A DNA stretch of 40,819 bases from positions 307,501 to 348,319 of the forward strand of contig NZ_JAANBD010000023.1 in the NCBI RefSeq assembly GCF_011089885.1, read 5' to 3'. The notes under the pieces are model-generated. The model was not told the DNA's origin. It was given only the letters and a program-made list of their open reading frames with translations, and ran no database searches. This stretch comes from Thioalkalivibrio sp. XN279 (lineage in GTDB: Bacteria > Pseudomonadota > Gammaproteobacteria > Steroidobacterales > XN24). Below, one piece after another: positions 26,448-35,729 of this stretch; the first letter of the stretch is position 1; each line of letters begins with the position of its first letter. The position numbers and the translations under genes were made by a program.

Positions 26448-27352
26448 GCGCCGTGCTTCCCGACGACGAGAGACTGCAGGAATTGCTGGCACTGCGCGCC
26501 GTGGAAGGCCTCGCGGAACACGAGCAGCGGGAATTGGAACACTTCAGCACGCGCTACCCACAGCTTGATACCGACGCGCTGGAACGCGTCGCGGCGTCGC
26601 TCGCGCTCGTCGGTCTCGAGCGCGAGCCGATGCCCGCTGCGCTGCGCGCGCGGGTGGAGGCGGATGCGGCGGCGTGGCTGTCGCAACGCAACAGCGCGCC
26701 GGAAGGCACCGGCAAGGCGTCGGCGCAACGTGTGGTCGAGCTGCGGCCCCGGCCTGCCCCGGCCACGGCCTGGGGCGGCTGGCTGGCGGCCGCGGCGACG
26801 CTGGTCCTGGCCGTGGTCGGTTGGCTGCAGGTGGATCGCACGGCGCAGGAGCGCGAGGCGCTCGCCGCGCGCCAGGCCGCGCTGGAGTCCGCTGTTTCGC
26901 GCCTCGAGCGCAGCCTGGCGGAGAAGGATGCGGCACTCGACGCCCTGCAGGAGCCCACGGCCGGCGAACTGCTGGCGGCGCTGGAGGGCCGTCCCGGGAC
27001 GCGGGTGTTGCCCTGGTCGGCCACCGAGGACCCTGCCGCCGCCGAAGCCGGCGGCGCCGTGGTGTGGAACGGCGAGGCCCAGGCGGGCGTGATGCGATTC
27101 AGCGGCCTGCAGCCGAACGACCCTGCAGAGTGGCAATACCAGCTGTGGATATTCGACGCCGCCCGCGACGAGCGCTTCCCGGTGGATGGCGGCGTGTTCG
27201 ACGTCGGGCCGGACGGCGAGGCGCTGGTGCCCATTCGCGCCAGCCTGCCGGTCGGCGAGGCGGTGCTGTTTGCCATCACGGTGGAGCGTCCCGGTGGCGT
27301 GGTGGTCTCGTCACGCGAGCGTATTGCGCTGGTGGCCCAGCCGGGCGCCTGA
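26444..27352 (+). CDS. RskA-type membrane anti-sigma factor
   Basis: A 302-residue single-pass membrane protein. The N-terminal cytoplasmic part (about 1-105) contains the helical sigma-binding segment (LLALRAVEGLAEHEQRELE). The membrane helix is about 109-129. A periplasmic coiled coil (about 133-172) leads into the C-terminal RskA domain (about 195-300), with WQYQLWIFDAARDERFPVDG as the recognisable core. It should hold the overlapping sigma factor inactive until an envelope signal releases it; no zinc-binding HxxxCxxC motif is seen. Confidence 0.92.
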   Translation: MSAVLPDDERLQELLALRAVEGLAEHEQRELEHFSTRYPQLDTDALERVAASLALVGLEREPMPAALRARVEADAAAWLSQRNSAPEGTGKASAQRVVELRPRPAPATAWGGWLAAAATLVLAVVGWLQVDRTAQEREALAARQAALESAVSRLERSLAEKDAALDALQEPTAGELLAALEGRPGTRVLPWSATEDPAAAEAGGAVVWNGEAQAGVMRFSGLQPNDPAEWQYQLWIFDAARDERFPVDGGVFDVGPDGEALVPIRASLPVGEAVLFAITVERPGGVVVSSRERIALVAQPGA

Positions 27353-27435
27353 ACGATTTCTTGAATCTGTCTTTCCCGCGCTGACCGAACAGTCAGTCAA
27401 GCCCGGAGTCTCCGGGTCATCCAGGAGGACAGACC

Positions 27436-28899
27436 ATGAATCGACTGCTCAGCCGCGGCCTGCTGGCCGCGACTCTCGTGACGCTCGCCGCGTGCGGCAG
27501 CGACAGCGACAATTCCCTCACCGTGGTGGATCCGCCGACGCCGCCGGCGGTGGCGCAGCTGCAGGTCGTGCACGCCTCGGCCGACGCACCCGACGTCAAC
27601 GTGCTGGTCAACGGCGCGGTCCCCGCGGGGCTTGCCGGGGTGCCGTTCGCAGCCGCATCGCCTTACCTGGAGCTCGAAGCCGGCACCATAGATGCCGCCG
27701 TCAACGCCATCCTGCCCGACGGCAGCGAGGTGGAAGTCCTGGCTGCGCCCGGCCTGGCGCTGGATGCCGACATCGCCTACACGGTGATCGCTGCCGGCAG
27801 CACCGCCGACCTGCTCGCTGCCGCAGGCGCGAACCCGCTCAATCTGTTCCTGCTGACGCGCCCGGTGGCGGAGGCCATCGACGGCGTGCGTATCCAGGTC
27901 CTGCACGGTTCGCCCTCCGCACCCGAGGTGGACGTCTATGTCAGTGCGCCGGACGCCGAGCTGGCCACCGTGACGCCGGCGACCTTCGCCTTCGGCGAGG
28001 TGCTCGACCTGGGCACCGTGCCTGCCGCGGAGTACCGGATCCGCATCACGCCCACCGGCAGCGAAGCCGTCGTGTTTGATTCCGGCGCCGTCGCGCTGCC
28101 TGACGGCGCCGACCTCAGCATCGTCGCCGTCGACAACGTTGGCCCCGGCAGCGCGCCTGTGGCTTTGCTCGCGGTGTTCGCTGACGGTACGGTCGTCGAG
28201 TTGCGCGACGGTGGGGCCGCCGCGCCCGCCGGCCTGACGGCGGTGCACAACTCTGCCGACGCCCCGGCCGTGTGTGTCGTCGCCGACGACGCCGGCACGG
28301 CCGAGGTCGAGCGCGTCGAACTGTTCCCCGGCGTGCCGTTCCGCGGCTTCGGCTATCTCGGCGAGGTGCCCCCGGGCAGCTACCTCGTCGGTCTCGAGGT
28401 CTTCGACGCCCAAACGGGCTGTGCCGGCACCTCGGCCGTGACTTTCGACACCCCGGTGGACTTCGCCGCCGGCGCGGAAGCGACCGGTATCGTGGTCGGT
28501 TCGCTCGGCGGGGGCACGCTGGAGCTGTTGCCGCTGGCCGATGACTTGCGTCCGATCGCGACCGAGGCCCGCGTGCGTATCGTGCACGGCTCCGAGGCCA
28601 CCCCTGCGGTCGACATCTACGTCGTGCCGGCGGGTACGGACATCACGGCGCCCGATGTGACCCCGGACTTCAGCGCGGTCGAGTTCACGTCCTCCACCGG
28701 CTTCGTCGCGCTGCCCCCGGGGGAGTACGACGTGTTCGTGACGCTCGCAGGCGACACCACCCCGGCGATCGCCGTGGAGGGCGCGCTACTCGAAGGCGGC
28801 GACGTCATCAGCGCGATTGCCAGCGATCCGGCGGGCGAGGAGACGGCGCCGGGGCTGATCGTGATCGATCACCTGGAGCTGAAGAATCCGCCGCTCTGA
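27436..28899 (+). CDS. Lipoprotein with four DUF4397 repeats
   Basis: A 487-residue lipoprotein: lipobox LAAC with Cys20, then a short Asp/Ser linker. Four DUF4397-like beta-domains begin at recognisable motifs: VVHASADAPDVNVLVNG, VLHGSPSAPEVDVYV, AVHNSADAPAVCVVAD and IVHGSEATPAVDIYV. The biochemical role of DUF4397 is not known. AGGAGG lies upstream of the ATG. The 83-base gap after the anti-sigma gene holds two small inverted repeats (CTGAC/GTCAG at 27381-27396 and CCCGG/CCGGG just after). The location suggests control by the neighbouring ECF sigma factor, which is inference. Confidence 0.9.
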   Translation: MNRLLSRGLLAATLVTLAACGSDSDNSLTVVDPPTPPAVAQLQVVHASADAPDVNVLVNGAVPAGLAGVPFAAASPYLELEAGTIDAAVNAILPDGSEVEVLAAPGLALDADIAYTVIAAGSTADLLAAAGANPLNLFLLTRPVAEAIDGVRIQVLHGSPSAPEVDVYVSAPDAELATVTPATFAFGEVLDLGTVPAAEYRIRITPTGSEAVVFDSGAVALPDGADLSIVAVDNVGPGSAPVALLAVFADGTVVELRDGGAAAPAGLTAVHNSADAPAVCVVADDAGTAEVERVELFPGVPFRGFGYLGEVPPGSYLVGLEVFDAQTGCAGTSAVTFDTPVDFAAGAEATGIVVGSLGGGTLELLPLADDLRPIATEARVRIVHGSEATPAVDIYVVPAGTDITAPDVTPDFSAVEFTSSTGFVALPPGEYDVFVTLAGDTTPAIAVEGALLEGGDVISAIASDPAGEETAPGLIVIDHLELKNPPL

Positions 28900-28918
28900 C
28901 TCGGGCGGCATAGGAGCG

Positions 28919-28955
28919 GGGGCGTCCATGCTGCGGCATGGACGCCCCTTTTTTT
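28919..28955 (+). terminator. Intrinsic terminator after the DUF4397 lipoprotein gene
   Basis: A 12-bp perfect inverted repeat, GGGGCGTCCATG (28919-28930) with CATGGACGCCCC (28937-28948), has a 6-base loop and is followed by seven T (28949-28955). Confidence 0.96.
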
Positions 28956-28956
28956 C

Positions 28957-29631
28957 CTAGAAGGCGAGGGTGTAGGGGCCGCCTTTTTTCAGCGCCCGCT
29001 GGTAGGCCGGCCGTGCGCCGATGCGTTGCACGAAATCGGCCAGGCGCGGCCGCGCTCTGCCGAGCAATCCGGCCGCGCCCGCCGCCTCCAGCGGGAAGCT
29101 GATCTGGATGTCCGCGGCGGTGAAGTCATCCCCGGCAAACCAGTCGCGCTGCTGCAGTTCGCCTTCCATGTAGTCCAGGTGCAGGTCGAGCTGCGGGCGG
29201 ATGAAGGTGGACTGCACCTTGGCGGCGATGCCCTTGACCACGGGGCGCACGAAGAACGGCATCGGCGCCGCGGGCATCTTGCGGAACACCAGCGCCAGCA
29301 GCAGCGGCGGCATGGCCGAGCCCTCCGCGTAGTGCAGCCAGTAGGTGTAGCGCAGCCGCTCGGGGGTGTCTGGCGCCGGCAGGAGCCCGCTGTCCGCGCC
29401 GTAGCGGCCCACCAGGTACTCGATGACCGCACCCGATTCGGCGATGACCTGGCCCTCGTCCGTGACCACGGGCGACTTGCCGAGCGGGTGCACCTTGTGC
29501 AGCGACTTCGGCGCCAGCCCGGTTGCGGGATCCCGCTCGTAGCGCTTGACGCGGTACTGCAGCCCCAGTTCCTCGAGCAGCCAGAGGATGCGCTGCGAGC
29601 GCGAGTTCTCGAGATGGTGGACGGTGATCAT
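28957..29631 (-). CDS. Glutathione S-transferase family protein
   Basis: A 224-residue cytoplasmic protein. The N-terminal thioredoxin-like half starts MITVHHLENSRSQRILWLLE, and the glutathione-contact region reads GKSPVVTDEGQVIAESGAVI. The all-helical C-terminal half contains FAGDDFTAADIQISFPLE, the usual GST N-capping region. I chose ATG 29631 because GGGAGA lies upstream; the frame also opens five codons earlier with TTG. It would conjugate or reduce substrates with glutathione; the substrate cannot be predicted. It is divergent from the ctlX-like gene. Confidence 0.92.
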   Translation of the reverse strand: MITVHHLENSRSQRILWLLEELGLQYRVKRYERDPATGLAPKSLHKVHPLGKSPVVTDEGQVIAESGAVIEYLVGRYGADSGLLPAPDTPERLRYTYWLHYAEGSAMPPLLLALVFRKMPAAPMPFFVRPVVKGIAAKVQSTFIRPQLDLHLDYMEGELQQRDWFAGDDFTAADIQISFPLEAAGAAGLLGRARPRLADFVQRIGARPAYQRALKKGGPYTLAF

Positions 29632-29694
29632 GGCGTTCTCCCGCAAATCAGGCCGTCGATGCTATCGCTTTGCCGGGGCGGATAGAATGCCGGC

Positions 29695-30642
29695 ATGAAC
29701 ACAGCATGCGAGAGACAGGCAGCCGACACGGTGCTGCTGGTGCGCCCGGTGGCCTTCCACGGCAATCCGGAGACGGCGGAGTCCAACGCCTTCCAGCGTC
29801 CGCCCGAAGCGGCGGACCCGGCCGCCGAGCAGGCCGCCGCGGCGGTGGAATTTGCCGGGCTGATGGAGGCCTTGTCCGCTGCCGGGGTCGGGACGGTCGT
29901 GGTCCCGGACAAGGTGTCGCCGGCGACACCCGACGCGGTGTTTCCCAACAACTGGGTCAGTTTCCATGCCGATGGCACCGCCGTGCTCTATCCCATGATG
30001 GCGCCGAGCCGTCGCGGCGAGCGGCGCCAGGACATACTCGAACTGCTCAGCAGCGCGCACGGCTTTCGCATCGAGCGGGTGCTGGACCTGTCGCCGCACG
30101 AGCAGGCCGGGCGGTTCCTGGAAGGCACCGGGAGCATGGTGCTGGACCGGGTGAACCGCGTGGCGTACGCCTGCCTGTCGCCGCGTACCGACGCGGAAGT
30201 GCTCGCGGAAGCCGCGCGGCTGCTCGACTACGAGCCCATCGCCTTCCTCGCCACCGATGCCGAGGGCATAGCCGTCTACCACACCAACGTCATGATGTGC
30301 CTCGGCGCGGATTTCGCGGTGTTGTGCGAACAGGCCATCGGCGACCCGGGACAGCGCGCCGCGGTGCGTCGCCGGCTCGAGCAGACCGGGCACGAGATCG
30401 TGCCCATCGATTTCACCCAGATGCGCAGCTTCGCCGGCAACATGCTGGAGCTGCGCGGACACGACGGCGAACGCGTGCTGGCGCTCTCGGCGCGGGCGCT
30501 CGAGTGCCTGGCGCCGGCGCAGGTGCAGGCGCTGGAGTCGCGCTGCCGGCTGCTGCCGGTGCCGGTGGCGGCGATCGAGGAGGGCGGCGGCGGCAGCGTG
30601 CGCTGCATGCTGGCGGAGGTGCACCTGCCACGCCGGGACTGA
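29695..30642 (+). CDS. ctlX: CtlX-like citrulline/arginine hydrolase (amidinotransferase fold)
   Basis: A 315-residue enzyme of the guanidino-group modifying superfamily. Motifs include FPNNWVSFHADG, LEGTGSMVLDR, the catalytic His196 in VYHTNVMMC, and the catalytic Cys304 in SVRCMLAE near the C-terminus. This pattern and length fit the family annotated as citrulline utilisation hydrolase CtlX (citrulline to ornithine, CO2 and ammonia), though arginine or methylarginine substrates cannot be excluded. A TAGAAT box (29683-29688) lies only 7 bases before the ATG, so the mRNA may be leaderless. The next gene encodes another enzyme of the same fold, suggesting a small arginine/citrulline breakdown module. 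Confidence 0.85.
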   Translation: MNTACERQAADTVLLVRPVAFHGNPETAESNAFQRPPEAADPAAEQAAAAVEFAGLMEALSAAGVGTVVVPDKVSPATPDAVFPNNWVSFHADGTAVLYPMMAPSRRGERRQDILELLSSAHGFRIERVLDLSPHEQAGRFLEGTGSMVLDRVNRVAYACLSPRTDAEVLAEAARLLDYEPIAFLATDAEGIAVYHTNVMMCLGADFAVLCEQAIGDPGQRAAVRRRLEQTGHEIVPIDFTQMRSFAGNMLELRGHDGERVLALSARALECLAPAQVQALESRCRLLPVPVAAIEEGGGGSVRCMLAEVHLPRRD

Positions 30643-30710
30643 GCGTGCAGGCAATTTGCACATAATATGCAGTACACTCGGGCGCCTCCCGAGACTGCCA
30701 AGGTCACTGC

Positions 30711-31541
30711 ATGAGCGCCGCTACCCGGATCCTGATGTGTCCGCCGGACTTCTTCGAGGTGGACTACGTGATCAACCCGTGGATGGACGGGCACGCGGGC
30801 TCGCTCGATCGCGAGCTCGCCCGGCGCCAGTGGGACGGCTTGCGCGCCGCCATCGCCGCCTGCGCCGAGGTGGTGCTGCTGCAGCCGCAGCCCGGACTGC
30901 CGGACCTGGTGTTCACGGCCAACGCCGGCTTCGTCCACGGCCACCGCGCGGTGCCGTCTCACTTCATGCCCCACGAGCGCCGTCCCGAGGAACCCTACCT
31001 GCGCGCCTGGTTCGAGGCGGAAGGCTTCGAGGTGCGCGTGTTGCCCGACAATGTCGCCTTCGAGGGCGCCGGGGACGCGCTCATCGATCGCGGCGGGCCC
31101 TGGCTGTGGGCGGGTTACGGCTTCCGCACCGAGATCGAGGCGCACGATTACCTGCGCCGCTGGTTCGATCTCGAGATCGTGTCCATCCGGCTCACGGACC
31201 CGCGCTTCTACCACATCGATACCTGCATGTGCCCGCTCGACGGCGGCTACCTGCTGTATCACCCGCCGGCTTTCGATGAGCCCTCGCGGGCGGAGATCGA
31301 GCGCCGCGTGCCGGCGGCGCGCCGCATCCCGGTCGGCGTCGAGGACGCGGGCCACTTCGCCTGCAATGCCGTGAACATCGGGCGCCAGGTCTTCATGAAC
31401 CGCGCGCGCGCCGAACTCGTGGCGGAGCTCGAGGCCCATGGCTTCGAAGTGGTGCAGTTGCCGCTGTCCGAGTTCCTCAAGGCCGGCGGCTCGGCGAAAT
31501 GCCTGACGCTCAAGCTCACGGAGCCGGTGGCACGCGGCTAG
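30711..31541 (+). CDS. Amidinotransferase-fold hydrolase, ArgZ/AgrE (arginine dihydrolase)-like
   Basis: A 276-residue enzyme of the guanidino-group modifying fold. Asn22 (NPWMD), Asn71 (LVFTANAGF), Glu118 (FEGAGD), His168 (FYHIDT) and Cys264 (GGSAKCLTL) are all present. As I remember them, these are the positions and identities of active-site residues in the cyanobacterial arginine dihydrolase ArgZ/AgrE (arginine to ornithine, ammonia and CO2). Here the enzyme stands alone, without the cyanobacterial C-terminal ornithine cyclodeaminase-like domain. A DDAH or related activity is the main alternative. An A/T-rich patch (30662-30670) in the 68-base gap after ctlX may hold a promoter. Confidence 0.82.
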   Translation: MSAATRILMCPPDFFEVDYVINPWMDGHAGSLDRELARRQWDGLRAAIAACAEVVLLQPQPGLPDLVFTANAGFVHGHRAVPSHFMPHERRPEEPYLRAWFEAEGFEVRVLPDNVAFEGAGDALIDRGGPWLWAGYGFRTEIEAHDYLRRWFDLEIVSIRLTDPRFYHIDTCMCPLDGGYLLYHPPAFDEPSRAEIERRVPAARRIPVGVEDAGHFACNAVNIGRQVFMNRARAELVAELEAHGFEVVQLPLSEFLKAGGSAKCLTLKLTEPVARG

Positions 31542-31571
31542 AATAGTGGCTCGTCCCAAGGGAGAGCCCAG

Positions 31572-32903
31572 ATGTCCGATCGTCCCCGCGTCTGCGTCAT
31601 CGGCGCCGGCTCCAGCGGCATCGCCGTGGTGAAGGCGCTCAAGGACCGCGGCATTCCCCAGGTCTGTTACGAGAAGGGCGACGACATCGGCGGCAACTGG
31701 TATTTCCGCAACAGCAACGGCATGTCCGCGGCCTACGAGTCGCTGCACATCAACACGGATGCGAAGCTGATGGAGTACCGCGATTACCCGATGCCGCCGG
31801 ACACGCCGGACTATCCCAGCCATCGCGTCATCAAGGCCTATTTCGACGATTACGCCGCGCACTTCGGCCTGCGCGAGCACATCCGCTGCAACACCGAGGT
31901 GACGCGCGCCGAGCGCGCCGCAGACGGCTCCTGGGCGGTGACGCTCGACAGCGGCGAGACCGAGCGTTTCGACGCCCTGGTGGTGGCCAACGGCCACCAC
32001 TGGGACCCGCGCTGGCCCGAGCCGCCGTACACCGGCGAGTTCGACGGCGCGCAGATCCATTCGCACCAGTACATGAACCCGCATGAGCCGCTGGATTTCC
32101 ACGGCAAGCGCGTGCTCGTCGTCGGCATGGGCAACAGCGCCATGGACATCGCCTGCGAGCTGTCGCGCCCCGGCATCGCGGAGAAACTGTTTCTCTCCGC
32201 CCGCAACGGCGTGTGGATACTGCCCAAGTACCTGTTCGGCATCCCGATGTCGCGTCTCGGCATGCTGCCGCACTGGGTGCCGTGGCAGATCGGCGGCTTC
32301 CTCACCCGTCTCGCGGTGACGCTCAACGCCGGCTCGCCCTGGCGCTTCGGCCTGCCGCGCCCGACGCACCGCATGCTCCAGGCCCATCCCACCATCAGCC
32401 AGGAAATCTACATGCGCCTCGGCAGCGGCGACGTGCTGCCGCGCCCCGGCATTCGCATGCTCAAGGGCGACCGGGTCGAATTCAGCGACGGGCGCGAGGA
32501 GCAGGTCGACGTCATCGTATGGTGCACCGGTTACAAGCTCAGCCTGCCGTTCTTCGATCCGGGCTTCATCTCCGCGCCGGGCAACGACCTGCCGCTGTGG
32601 GAGCGCATGATCAAGCCGGGCATCGACAACCTCTACTTCGTCGGCCTGTTGCAGCCCCTGGGCGCCATCATGCCGATCGCCGAGGCACAGGGGCGCTTCA
32701 TCGGCGATCACCTGCTCGGGCGCATCGTGCTGCCCGATACGGCGGAGATGCAGCGCGCCATGGCGAAAGAGCGCGCGGCCATGTTCCGCCGTTACCAGGA
32801 CCACGCACCGCGCCACACCATGCAGGTGGACTTCGAAGCCTACCTGCACCGGCTGCGCAAGCATGCACGCCGCGGCCGCCGCCTCGCCGCGGACGCAGCG
32901 TAG
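31572..32903 (+). CDS. Flavin-containing monooxygenase family protein
   Basis: A 443-residue FAD/NADPH enzyme. It has the FAD-binding GAGSSG at 11-16, the FMO signature FxGxxxHxxxY as [11 protein letters not shown] at 157-167, and the NADPH-binding GMGNSA at 185-190. [11 protein letters not shown] is the usual second FAD-contact segment. Such enzymes insert one oxygen atom into N- or S-containing or carbonyl substrates; the substrate is unknown. GGGAGAG precedes the ATG, and a TAGAAT box (31539-31544) overlaps the stop codon of the upstream gene. The next gene starts 6 bases later, so the two are probably cotranscribed; a monooxygenase-esterase pairing is common in ketone or ester breakdown. 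Confidence 0.92.
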   Translation: MSDRPRVCVIGAGSSGIAVVKALKDRGIPQVCYEKGDDIGGNWYFRNSNGMSAAYESLHINTDAKLMEYRDYPMPPDTPDYPSHRVIKAYFDDYAAHFGLREHIRCNTEVTRAERAADGSWAVTLDSGETERFDALVVANGHHWDPRWPEPPYTGEFDGAQIHSHQYMNPHEPLDFHGKRVLVVGMGNSAMDIACELSRPGIAEKLFLSARNGVWILPKYLFGIPMSRLGMLPHWVPWQIGGFLTRLAVTLNAGSPWRFGLPRPTHRMLQAHPTISQEIYMRLGSGDVLPRPGIRMLKGDRVEFSDGREEQVDVIVWCTGYKLSLPFFDPGFISAPGNDLPLWERMIKPGIDNLYFVGLLQPLGAIMPIAEAQGRFIGDHLLGRIVLPDTAEMQRAMAKERAAMFRRYQDHAPRHTMQVDFEAYLHRLRKHARRGRRLAADAA

Positions 32904-32909
32904 GGCCCG

Positions 32910-33803
32910 GTGGCGCTGCGCCGACTGCTGGCGCGCGGGCTCGTGCGCACCCTGGTGCGGCGCGACCTGGCGCCATCCCGCTCCCTGGCGGCGCGCCGCC
33001 GTGCCGTGGACCGCGCCGCTCGCCTGCTGCGCCTGCCGCGCGGGGTACGCAGCATGCCCGCGGCGGGTTTTCCAGGCAGCGAGTGGCTGCTGCCTGCAGG
33101 CGTCGCGACGGCAGACAGCGGTCCAGCAATTCTCTACCTGCACGGCGGCGGCTTCGTGCTCGGCTCGCCGCGCAGCCACCGCAGCGTGGCGGCGCACCTC
33201 GCGGCGGCCTGCGCGCGGCCGGTGCTGCTGCTCGATTACCCACTGGCGCCGGAGCAGGCCTTCCCGGCAGCGCCCGACACGGTGCTGGAGGCGTGGGAGC
33301 GGGTGACGGCTGCGGGCGGGCGTCCCATCGCGCTGGCGGGGGATTCGGCCGGGGGCTGGCTGGCGCTGCGGCTGGCATTGCAGGCGGGCGCCATGGGCCT
33401 GCCGGCGCCGACGGCAATGGCGCTGTTCTCGCCCCTGCTCGATCTCGGGCGGGCCTCGGCCTCGACCGCGCCCGACCTCATGCTCCCGCCCGGCTTTGTC
33501 GCCGCGGGCATCCGGGCGTTTGCGGGCGGGCTGCCGCCGGCAGACCCGCGGCTCGACCTGCTCGGCCAGTCGCTGGCGGGGCTGCCCCCGCTGTTCATTG
33601 CCTACGATGCCGACGAGATGCTGGCCCCAGACAGCCGGCGCCTCGCCGAGGCGGCTGCGGCAGCCGGTGTGCGCGTGCGCGTCGCAGCGGAGAGCGGGCT
33701 GTGGCATGCATGGCCGCTGCTGGCCGGCCTGTTGCCCGAGGCCGGCGCCACCCTGCGCCAGGCGGCGGCGGTGCTCGCGCCGCGGCGAGGAGCCGTCTCC
33801 TGA
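32910..33803 (+). CDS. Alpha/beta hydrolase, hormone-sensitive-lipase family
   Basis: A 297-residue esterase-type enzyme with a GTG start. The HGGGF oxyanion motif is at 78-82, the nucleophile elbow GDSAGG at 144-149 (Ser146), the likely acid Asp in [11 protein letters not shown] (232 onward), and His266 in LWHAWPL. This is the full HSL/family-IV esterase set. The first 50 residues are Arg-rich and could form a cap. It follows the monooxygenase gene closely and overlaps the next gene (TGATG), suggesting one transcript. Confidence 0.9.
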   Translation: MALRRLLARGLVRTLVRRDLAPSRSLAARRRAVDRAARLLRLPRGVRSMPAAGFPGSEWLLPAGVATADSGPAILYLHGGGFVLGSPRSHRSVAAHLAAACARPVLLLDYPLAPEQAFPAAPDTVLEAWERVTAAGGRPIALAGDSAGGWLALRLALQAGAMGLPAPTAMALFSPLLDLGRASASTAPDLMLPPGFVAAGIRAFAGGLPPADPRLDLLGQSLAGLPPLFIAYDADEMLAPDSRRLAEAAAAAGVRVRVAAESGLWHAWPLLAGLLPEAGATLRQAAAVLAPRRGAVS

Positions 33804-34693
33804 TGCTGTTGCACAATCCGACACTGCGATTGCTGGCCGGGGCCGCGATGATCAGCTTCGCCCCGGTGTTCGTGCGCCTGACCCCGGTCAGCCCGACCGA
33901 CAGCGCCTTCTATCGCACCCTGTTCGGCGGCCTGATGCTGGCCGCCTGGGTATTCGCCCGGCGCACCCCGGTGGAGCGGCGCTCGGGGCTGGCGCTGGTC
34001 GCGCTGCTGGCGGCCGGGTTGCTGTTCGCCGCCGACCTCGCCGTGTGGCACCGGAGCATCTGGTACGTGGGCCCCGGGCTGGCGACACTGCTGGGCAATT
34101 TCCAGGTGTTCGTGCTGGCGCTTGTCGGTATCGTCTTCTTCCGCGAAAAGGCGCGCTGGGAGCTGATGCTCGCCATCCCCATGGCCTTCGTGGGTCTCGG
34201 CCTGATCGTCGGTTTCGAGTGGCGCTCGCTGGATGCGGAGTATCGCTGGGGGATCTTGTTCGGCCTCGCCACCGCCTTGTTCTACTCCGCGTACATCCTG
34301 TCGCTGCGGCGTGCACGCGCGGCCAGCCCCCAGGGCTCGATCGCCGCGGACCTGATGATCGTGTCGCTGGTCTCGGCGGCCTGCCTGTACCTCGGCTCCG
34401 GGGTCGGCGGCGCCGGCATCGCGCTGCCCGACCCGGGCGCCGCATGGATGCTGGCGGCTTATGCGCTGGTGGCCCAGGTGGTCGGCTGGCTGCTGATCTC
34501 CGGCAGCCTGCCGCACGTGCCGGCCTCGCGCGTGGGCCTGATCCTGTTGTTGCAGCCGACCCTGGCCTTCATCTGGGACGTGCTGATTTTCGCGCGCGAG
34601 TTCGGCGCCCGCGAGACGGCCGGCGCCGCACTGGCCATCGCCGCCATCGGCCTCGGCTCGCTGCCGCGACGCGGCGGCAAACGCCCGGCCTGA
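33803..34693 (+). CDS. EamA/DMT-family transporter
   Basis: A 296-residue inner-membrane protein with about ten hydrophobic segments arranged as two EamA halves. The start ATG overlaps the stop of the hydrolase gene. Typical DMT features are seen: [20 protein letters not shown] in the first helix pair, [18 protein letters not shown] before the half-way point, and [19 protein letters not shown] near the end. Substrates of this family range from amino acids to nucleotide metabolites and cannot be predicted here. The frame is open far upstream, but that part is only the antiphase reading of the previous two genes. Confidence 0.92.
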   Translation: MLLHNPTLRLLAGAAMISFAPVFVRLTPVSPTDSAFYRTLFGGLMLAAWVFARRTPVERRSGLALVALLAAGLLFAADLAVWHRSIWYVGPGLATLLGNFQVFVLALVGIVFFREKARWELMLAIPMAFVGLGLIVGFEWRSLDAEYRWGILFGLATALFYSAYILSLRRARAASPQGSIAADLMIVSLVSAACLYLGSGVGGAGIALPDPGAAWMLAAYALVAQVVGWLLISGSLPHVPASRVGLILLLQPTLAFIWDVLIFAREFGARETAGAALAIAAIGLGSLPRRGGKRPA

Positions 34694-34704
34694 GCGCGCC
34701 GCCC

Positions 34705-35613
34705 TCAGGTCCAGAGGGCGATGGCGCCCGCCGCCACCTCGATTTCCAGCCGCTCGACCTCCAGCCCCAGCAGTTCCCCGTCTGCCTGGGCCGGCACCGG
34801 CCGGTCGCTCGTCACTTCCAGCCGGCGCGCCCGGGCCTGGTGCGCGATGGGCAGCCGCCCGTGCGTTCCGCGCATGACGCTCGGCGCGTGGCGCAGGACC
34901 TGGAAGCGGCCGAGTGCGTCGGCCCACACCAGGTCGAGACAGCCGTCATCCAGCTCGGCCTGTGGCGCGAGGTGGAACAGTCCCCCGGCGTAGCGGCCGT
35001 TGCAGGCCGCCACCAGCGTCACTGCACGCCGGTCTTCGCCGCCGTTCCCGTCGGCATCCTCCCAGCGCAGCGTGCACACCGGGTCGCCGATGCCCGCGTA
35101 CAGCGCCCCGACGAGTCCGGCGGCATAGCCCAGCGCGCCCGGCAGCCACTTGTGGCCGGCGGTGGCGTGGGCGATCGCCGCATCGAAGCCGAGTCCGACG
35201 GCGTTGATGAACCAGCGTCCGTTGACCCGCCCGGCGTCTACGCGGCGCGCTGTGCAGCCGCCGGCCAGCAAGGCGCAGGCCCGGCGCCAGTCGCGCGGCA
35301 GCCCGGCGGACTTGATGAAGTCGTTGCCGGTGCCGAGCGGCACGATACCGAGGATGGTGGGTGCGCCCGGCACCTCGAGCAGGCCGCGCGCCACCTCCGA
35401 CAGGGTGCCGTCGCCGCCGAGCACAATGACCCTGGCGCGGCCGCGCCCGGCTTCGTTTGCCGCGGCTTCAGCCAGGTGTCCGGGGCCGCGGCTGACCACG
35501 GTCTCGACCCGCATGCCGGCGCTCGCCAGCAGCTTTGCGGCGCGGGCGCCGAGCCGATCGCCACGCCCGCTGCCGGCAGCGGGGTTGGCGAGCAGTACGA
35601 CGGCCTCTGGCAT
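34705..35613 (-). CDS. Diacylglycerol kinase-type lipid kinase (YegS/BmrU-like)
   Basis: A 302-residue protein with the DAGK catalytic signature GGDGT at 66-70 (VIVLGGDGTLSEVARGLLE), then PLGTGNDF, then the second-domain segment NAVGLGFDAAIAHAT. The N-terminal ANPAAGSGRG is the usual nucleotide-side motif. It would phosphorylate diacylglycerol or a related lipid using ATP. Acidic metal-binding residues of the DgkB type cannot be confirmed by eye. It converges with the EamA transporter gene and diverges from plsY, another phospholipid gene. Confidence 0.92.
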   Translation of the reverse strand: MPEAVVLLANPAAGSGRGDRLGARAAKLLASAGMRVETVVSRGPGHLAEAAANEAGRGRARVIVLGGDGTLSEVARGLLEVPGAPTILGIVPLGTGNDFIKSAGLPRDWRRACALLAGGCTARRVDAGRVNGRWFINAVGLGFDAAIAHATAGHKWLPGALGYAAGLVGALYAGIGDPVCTLRWEDADGNGGEDRRAVTLVAACNGRYAGGLFHLAPQAELDDGCLDLVWADALGRFQVLRHAPSVMRGTHGRLPIAHQARARRLEVTSDRPVPAQADGELLGLEVERLEIEVAAGAIALWT

Positions 35614-35729
35614 GGGGTTCCTCCGCAGCGACGCCGCGCAGCATAACCCAGGCCTGCCGCGCCGCGAGCACGCACAGGTGCCCGTGATCCGGGCTAGAAT
35701 CGGGCCTTTCGTCGCCGCATCGCCCCGCC

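Noticed and set aside
32213-33802. A frame continuous with the EamA transporter, giving an 826-residue fusion
   Set aside because: The part before 33803 is an out-of-phase reading of the monooxygenase and hydrolase genes, without membrane segments. The transporter starts at the overlapping ATG.
30276-33824. A 1182-codon open frame on the - strand
   Set aside because: It lies antisense to the ctlX-like, ArgZ-like, monooxygenase and hydrolase genes, all of which have complete active-site motifs. The translation shows no recognisable domain.
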